From: Iris pallida
Lineage: Eukaryota; Streptophyta; Magnoliopsida; Asparagales; Iridaceae
NCBI GenBank assembly: GCA_029216955.1
Contig: JANAVB010004000.1
Location: forward strand, 124,001 to 188,000
Direction of reading: 5' to 3'
DNA length: 64,000 nucleotides
The notes beneath the pieces are model-generated. The model saw only the letters and a list, made by a program, of their open reading frames with translations, did no database searches and was not told the DNA's origin. Positions 49,848 through 58,527 of the stretch are shown piece by piece; the stretch's first letter is position 1, and each line of letters begins with the position of its first letter. A program made the position numbers and the translations under genes.

Positions 49848-51941
49848 ATGGCAACTACACAATCCTTGATTTCCAATCATGGTGAAGGTCAGTCCACTCA
49901 TAGGCCTCCCCTATTTGATGGGACTAACTACACATATTGGAAAACAAGGATGAGCTTCTATCTTAAGTCTCTAGACTTTGACCTGTGGACTGTCGTCACT
50001 GACGGTTACAAAAAGCCCGCCAGAATAGTTGTCGATGGTGACCTCATTGAGAAACTACACGACAAATATTCTGTCGAGGAGAAGAAACAGGCAAGTCTAG
50101 ATGCTAGGGCTATTAATGCTTTATTCTGTGCTATAGACAGGAATGAGTTCAACATGGTCTCTACATGCACCACTGCTCATGAAGTATGGAGACTTCTAGA
50201 AGTGACGCATGAAGGAACCACACAGGTCAAGGAATCCAAAATAAGCCGTCTCACTCAAGAATACGAAGCTTTCAAGATGAAGCCAAGTGAGACGATCACT
50301 CAAATGTTCACAAGATTCCTCGACATCATCAATCCTCTATCCTCGCTTGGAAAGCAGTACTCAAACCACGAGAAAATTCGTAAGCTGCTCAGAGGGCTAC
50401 CAAAGATTTGGAACCCTAAGGTGATAGCCATCATAGAAGGAAACGATCTCACAACAATGTCAATGGAGACCTTGATGGGTAAGCTTATGACTCACGAGCT
50501 TGACCTCAAGGACTTCGAAGAGCCTGCTCCGAAGACCAGGAAGATCGCACTCAAAGCTCATCAACGAAGAGCTAATCATGATGAGACCGAAGAAGATAAT
50601 TCGGATGATGAAGACCAAGCTCTCATGGTTCGCAACTTCAGGAAATTCCTTCGCTTCAATCGAAGGAAGAAGGAATCACAAGAAGACGATGAAGAAGAAC
50701 CAACTTGTTACGGTTGCAAGAAAACTGGACATGTCCGAAAAGACTGCCCATTCCTGAAGAAGAGCAACCGCTATGAGAAGCCATACAAAAGGAACTCATC
50801 AAAGAAATATGCCAACACAGGCATTTGGCATGAAAGTGAAGCGAGTGACTCTGAGGAAGAAAAGGACTCTCCTCAAGATACAGCAAATGTGTGCCTGATG
50901 GCAACTTCCAACAAGGTATCTAACGAAACTCTGGATGACTTCTCTTTTGATGAACTTGGCGATGCTTTCACTGATTTACTCGATGATCATAAAAAGGTCA
51001 TCGGTAAATATAAACATGCCAAGGACAAAATCAAAAGTCTAGAAGATGAGATACAAAGAATTTCTTTACTTCTTGATAATGTTAGAAACACATCACCCAC
51101 TAATGACACTGATGAAGTATCCAAGCTTAAATTAAGCTTACATGATGCTGAAGCATGTATTGAGCAACAAACTCAAGAAATCACTACTCTCAACACGTTG
51201 CTTGCTGAAGAAAAGAGTAGACACAAGATTTCCATGACTAAGATTTATGGCTTAAATATTAAGGTTGATGAACTGCAAGCTGTTTCTAAAAGATTAGAAA
51301 CCAAATTGGGTAAACAGGTTGTTCAACCTCAAACCCAATCACATGGGCACAACACCACTCATGCTAGTCAACCACGTCATTCTCATGCAGCACATAACCA
51401 TGCATTTATATACACAAACTTTCACAAACCACGTGCACGTAAGAACAATTCTCACTCAGTACACACTCATCATGCACAAAGACACAATCAACATCACTCC
51501 ACACATAAAAATCATCATGCCATGCCATATAGACAAAATCATCATGCAATGCCATATAGACAAGGTCCTCATATACCATATAGACAATATCAGCATGTCA
51601 CACATCATAGACAATACCATCATTCTATGCCTCATAGACACCATCAACATGCCACTTATTCCATGCATAATCATCTTCACCATGCTAACTCTTCACATCA
51701 TGTCCATCCTCATTCTGTTGCTTACAGATATTATTCTCATGCTCCTAGTATAAATAAGAATGCTATCTGTACTTATTGTGGATCACATGGACACATCTCA
51801 CCACAGTGCAGAGTTAGAAGACTTGTAGATAAAAAGATATATGCTTGGTTTCCAAAGACTAACTTTTCAGGACCCTCAAGAACTCGGGTACCAAAGGTCA
51901 CATCTACTCTTGATGTAGGTGGACCTTCCCTCCTCAACTGA
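49848..51941 (+). CDS. gag: E7 Gag polyprotein, intact (697 codons)
   Basis: It forms the particle that packages element RNA. ATG 49848 is the first good start after the PBS. Residues 1-220 are the copia gag core (PPLFDGTNYTYWKTRM; ISRLTQEYEAFKMKPSE). A first zinc knuckle CYGCKKTGHVRKDC starts at about residue 287. Residues about 370-490 form a predicted coiled coil (heptad-like Leu/Glu/Lys). Residues about 495-635 are strikingly His/Tyr/Arg-rich with HHAMPYRQ-type repeats. A second knuckle CTYCGSHGHISPQC starts near residue 639. The end has GPSRTRVPKV and stops at 51939-51941, overlapping the pol frame in the +1 register. Two knuckles and a long C-terminal half are typical of Sirevirus Gag. 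The His-rich insert is unusual. Confidence 0.95.
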   Translation: MATTQSLISNHGEGQSTHRPPLFDGTNYTYWKTRMSFYLKSLDFDLWTVVTDGYKKPARIVVDGDLIEKLHDKYSVEEKKQASLDARAINALFCAIDRNEFNMVSTCTTAHEVWRLLEVTHEGTTQVKESKISRLTQEYEAFKMKPSETITQMFTRFLDIINPLSSLGKQYSNHEKIRKLLRGLPKIWNPKVIAIIEGNDLTTMSMETLMGKLMTHELDLKDFEEPAPKTRKIALKAHQRRANHDETEEDNSDDEDQALMVRNFRKFLRFNRRKKESQEDDEEEPTCYGCKKTGHVRKDCPFLKKSNRYEKPYKRNSSKKYANTGIWHESEASDSEEEKDSPQDTANVCLMATSNKVSNETLDDFSFDELGDAFTDLLDDHKKVIGKYKHAKDKIKSLEDEIQRISLLLDNVRNTSPTNDTDEVSKLKLSLHDAEACIEQQTQEITTLNTLLAEEKSRHKISMTKIYGLNIKVDELQAVSKRLETKLGKQVVQPQTQSHGHNTTHASQPRHSHAAHNHAFIYTNFHKPRARKNNSHSVHTHHAQRHNQHHSTHKNHHAMPYRQNHHAMPYRQGPHIPYRQYQHVTHHRQYHHSMPHRHHQHATYSMHNHLHHANSSHHVHPHSVAYRYYSHAPSINKNAICTYCGSHGHISPQCRVRRLVDKKIYAWFPKTNFSGPSRTRVPKVTSTLDVGGPSLLN

Positions 51942-54900
51942 AAGTAAGTGGATTCTCGATAGTGGATGCTCGCGACATATGACGGGAGACGCAAATCTTT
52001 TTGCATCACTATCGATGAAGAGAGAAGGATACGTATCCTTCGGTAACAATCTCAAAGGGCACATTATAGGTAATGGTATCATTGGTCATCCTCCTTCTCC
52101 TGTAATAAAGGATATCTGCCTAGTGACCGAGTTAAAGCATAACCTGCTCAGCATTAGTCATCTTGCTGATCATGGATATGATATTAACTTTGGATAATAC
52201 AGTTGCTACATCTATGATAGGTCAACAGGAGACATTGCTTTTGAAGGAAAAAGAGAGGACAACATCTATATTTTCTATCTTTCTATAAATACTAACAATG
52301 CAGGTAGATGTCTATATGCCCACAAAGACGAACGACTACTTTGGCACCAGCGTCTTGGTCATGCCAACATGGATGCTATATCCAGGCTTTCTACCAAGAA
52401 GCTAGTGAGAGGATTGCCTGACATCACATTCAAAAAGGACACGGTATGTGCCGAATGTGAACTAAACAAGGCAACTAAATCCTCGTTTCATTCCATCAAC
52501 TCTGTAAGTACTACTAGACCCTTGCAATTACTTCATATTGATTTATTTGGTCCTAGTAGAATATCTAGCCTTGGTGGCAAACTTTATGCATTTGTTATTG
52601 TTGATGATTTTTTGAGATTTACTTGGGTTTTCTTTCTCGCTAATAAGAGCGATGCTATTTCTGCTTTCAAAATTTTTGTAAAGAAAGTTCAAAACGAAAA
52701 AGGCTACATGATTACTCGAATCCGAAGTGATCATGGAGGCGAATTCGTAAATTATGATTTTGAAAGTTTTTGTAATGCAAATGGTTTTGATCATGAATTT
52801 TCTTGTCCTAGAACTCCTTAACAAAATGGTGTTGTGGAGCGGAAGAATAGAACTCTCGGCAATATGGCCAGAGTCATGTTGAATAAATTTTTACTTCCGA
52901 AATATTTTTGGGCAGAAGCTGTTAGTACAACATGCCACATTTTGAATAGGGTGCTGATTCGTCTCATTACGAAGAAAACACCCTATGAGCTTTGGTTTGG
53001 GAGAACCCCCAATGTTTCTTATTTTAAAGTTTTTGGTTGTAGATGTTTTATCCTTAACACCAAAGACAACTTAGGCAAATTTGATGCCAAAGCTGACGAT
53101 GGTATCTTTCTTGGTTATGCCGCCAAGAGTAAGGGATATAGAGTTTTTAATAAACGCTCACTTATTGTGGAAGAGTCAACAAATGTGACTTTTGATGAAG
53201 ACAACAGTGCAGCAAGTACTCTTGATGATGACGTTGAGCCATCAACTTCTACTCCAATGAATACTTCAACCAAAACTAATTCTCTGGAGGGTTTGCCTAA
53301 GAAATTCTCTTTCAAACCTTCTCATCCAGAAAATTTAGTTATAGGAGAAGTTTCACGTGGAGTAACTACTAGATCATCACTAAGAGACTTCGTTGCTAGC
53401 ACTGCCTTCATTTCACAAGTAGAGCCTAAAAACATTTCTGAAGCTTTTAATGATAAATTTTGGATTTCTGCTATGCAAGAAGAACTCAACCAATTCGAGA
53501 GAAGCCAAGTATGGGAACTCGTTCCTAGACCGGTTAATCACTCGATAATTGGTACTAAATGGGTTTTTAGAAACAAAGTAAATGAAGATGGTTCAGTCAC
53601 ACGTAACAAAACTCGTCTAGTAGCTCAAGGATACAACCAAGAGGAAGGCATCGACTACGATGAGACGTATGCTCCTGTTGCTAGACTAGAATCCATTCGG
53701 ATGCTTTGTACTTTTGCTAATTTTCAAAACTTTAAATTATTTCAAATGGATGTGAAAAGTGCTTTCCTGAATGGTTTTATTAAGGAGGAAGTTTATGTGA
53801 AACAATCTCCTGGCTTTGAAAATCACAAATTTCCCGACCACGTGTTCAAGCTAAAGAAAGCACTTTATGGCCTCAAACAAGCCCCCAGAGCTTGGTATGA
53901 AAGGCTAAGTAGCTTCTTACTTGAGAAAGGTTTTTCAAAAGGGAAAATTGACACTACACTGTTTATAAAATCTTTTAAAGACACCATTCTGTTGATTCAA
54001 ATTTATGTTGATGATATCATTTTTGGTTCTACTGATGAAACCCTCTGTCAAGAATTTGCCAAGTGTATGCAGACAGAATTTGAGATGAGCATGATGGGAG
54101 AGCTCAACTATTTTCTTGGTCTGCAAGTGAAACAAATGGCTAATGGAACTTTCATCTGTCAATCGAAGTATACCAAGGACATGCTGAAGAAGTTCGATCT
54201 TGACAACATCAAACCAATCAGCACTCCAATGGCTACTTCAACCAAACTCGAACCAGATGAGAGCGGCAAACCCGTTGATCAACGTAAGTATCGAGGTATG
54301 ATAGGCAGCTTACTTTATTTAACTGCTAGTCGCCCCGATATCATGTTTAGTGTTTATCTATGTGCTAGATATCAAGCAAATCCTAAGGAATCTCACATGA
54401 CCGCGGTTAAGCGTATCTTTCGATACCTTAAGGGTACGGTTACAGTGGGCCTATGGTATCCCATGTCAACATCATTTGACCTCATCGGTTACTCTGATGC
54501 TGACTTTGCTGGATGCAAGGTCAACCGTAAAAGTACGAGCGGCACGTGTCATTTATTAGGAAAGGCTTTAGTCTCATGGTTTAGCAAGAAGCAGAACTCT
54601 GTCGCACTATCCACAACAGAAGCTGAATACATAGCAGCTGGGCGTTGTTGTGCACAAATTCTGTGGATGAAGCAAACCCTTGAAGACTATAAGTTATCTT
54701 TCATGCATATTCCTATATTCTGTGACAATACTAGTGCCATCAATTTGACTAAGAACCCTGTCTGCCACTCACGCACTAAACACATTGAGATCAGACACCA
54801 CTTTTTGCGTGATCATCAGCAAAATGGCACGATTAACTTAGAATTTATTGACACTGATCATCAGCTAGCAGATTTCTTTACTAAGCCATTATCTGAAGAG

Positions 54901-54957
54901 CGCTTCAATTATCTTTGTCGTGAACTCGGAATTTTGGATGAAGCAGTTATAAGTTGA
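51919..54957 (+). pseudogene. pol: E7 pol (protease, integrase, RT, RNase H) with two stop codons
   Basis: Frame +1 relative to gag, entered within the 23-base overlap 51919-51941. Protease DSGCSRHMTGD near 51958. Integrase zinc region (LLWHQRLGHANMD, VCAECELNK) near 52335-52470. Integrase catalytic sites in LLHIDLFGP, IRSDHGGEF and VVERKNRT. RT with [12 protein letters not shown] (53746), [10 protein letters not shown] (54004) and [10 protein letters not shown]. RNase H with SDADFAGC, STTEAEYIAAG and CDNTSAI, ending at 54957. Stops: TAA at 52195-52197 and TAA at 52819-52821, the latter inside the integrase just before QNGVVERK. Each can be explained by one C-to-T change. Otherwise there is no frameshift, so inactivation is recent. 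Confidence 0.95.
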
Positions 54958-55706
54958 GACTTACTTGCGTAAATGTCGAGTATATTTTGATTCTTTTATG
55001 ACAAATTTATTATAGGTACAAGCCGAAAGGGTCCTTCTGACAAAAAGGCGTAAAAGCCTAAGCGACACGGTGCACTAGTCCTCAGGACTACCGCTAGCTG
55101 GGATCCGGCCCCTGCAGCTAACCCATGGCAAATTTGAAATACTGAATTACAATATATTTCCTTGTTTATTATATGGTTTGTTCCGATTTATTATTGCCTA
55201 ATTGATCTTTCCTAAAGTTCATTCTGACCTTTGTGTACCTCTCTATGTACTTCATTGTTTTCATCAAACTTTTATCCTCAAAATCTCTTTTGTTCAACAC
55301 TTAATCAATTTTTCTATCTTTTCAGCCTGCTTTTAGTTCTGGACCACTGATCCAGAACTCGGGCCGAACTCTGCCCCTAACAGAGTTCGGGCCGAGTTCG
55401 GTCCCTATGTTCCAGCGTCGGGATCTGGCTCTGCCGTTGGATCAATTTAGATCCTATGGTCAATATTTCATCCGACCAAAGACAAACCCCTACTTTATGT
55501 CGGGACTCCTTCTCTCTCCTTCACGATTGCCTCCTTCCTCACCTCTCCAAACTCTTTCCTTCAAACCCTAACCCTAGTTTTTGATCTAGAGTGCTCCATT
55601 GCTCCTCAAAATCAAGGAAAAAGGGTTTCTCGTCATTCTCTTCCACTGTTTATTAATCATTTGAGGTATCATTCTTGTCTTCTATACTTCACTCTATCAA
55701 GTTTTT
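54958..55706 (+). promoter_or_regulatory. Region between pol and third ORF of E7: structured block, palindromes, splice-acceptor-like site
   Basis: Near 55073-55090 there is a perfect inverted repeat TAGTCCT-C-AGGACTA. It is followed by GCTAGCTGGGA...CCTGCAGCTAA (55091-55119), able to form a TAGCTG/CAGCTA stem, and E2 has an alignable block. TTTTTCTATCTTTTCAG (55309-55325) looks like a 3' splice site. Two GAACTCGGGCCGAACTCTG/CAGAGTTCGG motifs (55354-55400) repeat the LTR palindromes. A CT-rich leader (55500-55580) precedes the third ORF. Confidence 0.5.
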
Positions 55707-56972
55707 ATGGCTCCTCGCTTGTTCAATCGTGGAAAGAGGATTCGAACTGAGAGTGTTTCCTCTTCGGATACTCCTCCGACGAAGGAACATATCATTGAAC
55801 AACTTCAACCACCTCATCCGTTGTTCAACCCACCTCGTCCTCGAAACCCTTCTACCTATGACAACCGATTATTTGTTTCACTAGATGCCTCAAACAACTG
55901 GTTTAGTGACTATCGAAATCGTCAGGTATTCGCAGGACATCCTATTAATTTTTCTATCTTCTCTCAATATGATTCTTTATTTCATGACCTCTGCTTTGAT
56001 GAGCTTGTCACTACCACTTCTGCTATCTATCGTCATGCTGTCCAAATGTTCTACTGCAACATGACCTTTGATGATCTCCATATTTATTCACGAGTTGCCA
56101 GTATAAATATATCTTTTGATGACTTTGACTTAGCCGAATATCTTGATCTTCAAGAGCCCAATTCTTGGGAAAAGCTAGTTGACGCTCGCTCGTTCCATTT
56201 TTCCGACGAAATTTCCCTTGAGAGCTTCAAGGACGATTTGTGTACTCCATACACACGTCCTCGCAAGCTCACGGCTAAATATCTCAACCCATATTTTTCT
56301 GATCTTCATTGGATTATTTCTAACACCATTCTACCCAAAACAGGTTCCCATGATGACATCACTTGTCTTGAAATATCTGCTCTTTATCATCTTCACTTTG
56401 GAATTTCTTTCAATCTTCCACGTACAATGATGGACTGGATGATTCACTGTAGGAAGAAACCACGAGCTCTGGTTTATTCTCTGTACCTTCCTATGATCTT
56501 TCGTGCATTTAACATACCACTTGATATCAGTCCGTTCTTGCCTGCTCCTGCTTTCCTGTCCAAGGCACGCCGTACTCAGGCAGTTGTCGCCTCTCCTGAT
56601 GCCTCTGAGCATTCTGATGATGAGGAGCCTGACGCCCCTCCTTTTGGTCAGGATGCACCTCCTCCATCTGCCACTCTTGAGTCCATTCAGACCATGCTCC
56701 GGGATCGTTTTACTCTTGAGGACGATCGCTGGACACAGCTAGACTATCGTACCACTCTGCAGATGAGTGCTCTCGGCAACTCTCTGCATGATATCCGGTA
56801 CTCTCTGTCTCAGCATCTGCACATTCCCATGGAGAGGGATCCAGCGCGCGCGGGTCATCGCATTGATGATCCGTGGGTTGTGCGTTACATGGATCCGGAT
56901 GATGCTTTTGTGGACCCTCGTCGCTCCTTCCCTGGTCCTTCAGATGTTCCAGGACCTTCTCGTGCTCCGTGA
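55707..56972 (+). CDS. E7 third ORF, intact (421 codons), putative plant transposon protein type
   Basis: ATG at 55707 (MAPRLFNRGKRIR) to TGA at 56970. The N-terminus is basic. Residues about 65-290 form the conserved part shared with E2 (NWFSDYRNRQVF, FYCNMTFDDLHIYSR, NTILPKTGSHDDITCLEIS, ALYHLHFGISFNLPRTMMDW). The C-terminal third is low-complexity and Pro/Asp-rich (EEPDAPPFGQDAPPP, then GPSDVPGPSRAP). I see no signal peptide, transmembrane helix or furin-like site, so the label env-like fits the position only. It resembles plant proteins annotated as putative plant transposon protein. A nucleic-acid or silencing-related role would be a guess. It may be expressed from a spliced RNA or an internal promoter. 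Confidence 0.85.
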   Translation: MAPRLFNRGKRIRTESVSSSDTPPTKEHIIEQLQPPHPLFNPPRPRNPSTYDNRLFVSLDASNNWFSDYRNRQVFAGHPINFSIFSQYDSLFHDLCFDELVTTTSAIYRHAVQMFYCNMTFDDLHIYSRVASINISFDDFDLAEYLDLQEPNSWEKLVDARSFHFSDEISLESFKDDLCTPYTRPRKLTAKYLNPYFSDLHWIISNTILPKTGSHDDITCLEISALYHLHFGISFNLPRTMMDWMIHCRKKPRALVYSLYLPMIFRAFNIPLDISPFLPAPAFLSKARRTQAVVASPDASEHSDDEEPDAPPFGQDAPPPSATLESIQTMLRDRFTLEDDRWTQLDYRTTLQMSALGNSLHDIRYSLSQHLHIPMERDPARAGHRIDDPWVVRYMDPDDAFVDPRRSFPGPSDVPGPSRAP

Positions 56973-57577
56973 TGGAGATTGGCTCGATCTACTGCTGCTA
57001 CTGCTGATGATCTTAGTTATTTTTTGCTTTCAGTTATTTAGTTTATTATGGTTTTATGTAGCTGGTTTTATGTACTCTGTTTATGAGTTGGCCACTTGGT
57101 TTGGTGGATGACATTATCTGTCCTTTATCATAGTTTTACTTTATGTCAGTGACTTATTTTGCTTAGTATTTCACTGTTTCTTCTCTGCTTGGTGTGCTTG
57201 CATTACTATTCGTTGCTTCTTTATATTGCTAACTGCCAAAAGGGGAAAAAATATGTATATTTTTATAGTTTTGTGCTTGTTTTGCTTTTGGGAGATATTA
57301 TCTATCAGGCCACAGGTTCTATGCATTCGTATATCTGTGTATATCTGTGCTTGTTCTTGCTCTGGGAAAATATTATCTATCAGGTCACAGGTTCTATGCA
57401 TTTTGTACGGGGGAGAGCTATAGCTTCTAGCTCGACACCGTTCATGGTTTACGGGGGAGCTATCTTCTTTTAGCTCAGGCATCGTTTATGGGGGAGCTAT
57501 GTTACAATCAACTGTGTCCAGGTATGAATATTAAAATATACATATATTATTTTGTCAATTATCAATATGGGGGAGAT
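56973..57577 (+). other. Non-coding 3' region of E7 with four polypurine tracts
   Basis: GGGGGAG-containing tracts occur at about 57404-57420, 57449-57463, 57486-57500 and 57565-57577. The last directly abuts the 3' LTR. The first three share GGGGGAG(AG)CTAT and a TTCTAGCTC/TTTAGCTC follow-up. Further upstream, ATATTATCTATCAGG plus CACAGGTTCTATGCAT is duplicated (about 57294 and 57370). Confidence 0.8.
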
Positions 57578-58522
57578 TGTTGACACAAAGTCACAGTCAA
57601 CCAAATATTGACTATATTGACTAAATAATATTTGTATTAATTCAATACGACACACGACGACTGCATTCAGTTCAAGACAGATGACAGCTCAGTCTCCGGC
57701 TCTCAGTGTGTTCTGGAGTCTGTATTTTATAATTTCATTGAGTCTAGACTTGTGTACTCTGAGTCATGCTGAGCTCTTGGAACTTAGTCTATAACCTACC
57801 CAAAATCCCTAGCTCCACTGAACCAAACACTGCCCAAAAAGCCCCTTTGAACCACTCTGTGCTCTGGAGATAGAGTTCGGGCCGAACTCTGCCTCCACAC
57901 AGAGTTCGGGCCGAACTCTGTCCCCTAGAAATCAGGAACCCTAATTTTAGGGTTAGCTGGTTGCTAGTTGTCCAACGGCCAAATTTTTGAATTTTCCTAC
58001 CCGAATTCTGGCCGAATTCTGCCTATAAAAACACTATAAATAGGGCATGAATTCTCTCATTTCATATCATCCAATCTTCTCTTCTCTTCTCTCTCATAAG
58101 CTCAATAAGCCATACCCTTCCCATCTACTAGCCACAAGCCTCCTAAGTCTCGAGTGCTCAGCATCTCTCAGTTAGGATTCTTGTGCAAGAGTCGAAGAAG
58201 TCGCTTGGACAATTCCAAGCAAATCGCCACTGCGATCCTCTGTTAGAAGTTGACGTGCTCTTCTGAAGAAAAGGCACGGGTTGTAAACTACTATTTCACA
58301 AATAGTGGATTTAATCCTGAGCTAGAGTTCTCAGGCCTGGACTAGTCCTCCACGAGGGAAACCAGGTTAAAATCGCTGTGTTTGCGTATGCTCTTCTGCT
58401 CTTCATTTATTTTCTGCACTTTACTCTGATTATTTATTGTTGGTGAAAGAGTTATTTTTAATTGGCTATTTTTCTATATAAACTCTATTCACCCCCCTCT
58501 AGAGTTGCCAAACTGTTCTTCA
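57578..58522 (+). repeat. E7 3' LTR (945 bp)
   Basis: Same ends as the 5' LTR. The second palindrome (57900-57920) is perfect apart from its central base. The first (57871-57891) has one change at its first base. Followed directly by ACTAT. Confidence 0.97.
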
Positions 58523-58527
58523 ACTAT

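Larger units (their letters stand above)
48848..58522 (+). mobile_element. E7: complete, young Sirevirus-type Ty1/copia element
   Basis: 9675 bp with two 945-bp LTRs, tRNA-Met PBS, gag, pol, a third ORF and a series of polypurine tracts. I count about 10 differences between LTRs (about 1%), all transitions. Gag and the third ORF are intact; pol carries two stop codons. Sirevirus traits: two zinc knuckles in a long Gag, RT phrase [10 protein letters not shown], extra ORF between pol and the 3' LTR, repeated polypurine tracts, and palindromes in the LTR. It sits in the same orientation as its host E6. Confidence 0.97.

Noticed and set aside
50999..51310. Separate gene for the coiled-coil part of E7 gag
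   Set aside because: It is continuous in frame with gag and lies between the two zinc knuckles; part of the same protein.
55707..56972. Calling the third ORF of E7 an envelope gene
   Set aside because: Only its position is env-like; no signal peptide, transmembrane helix or cleavage motif is visible.
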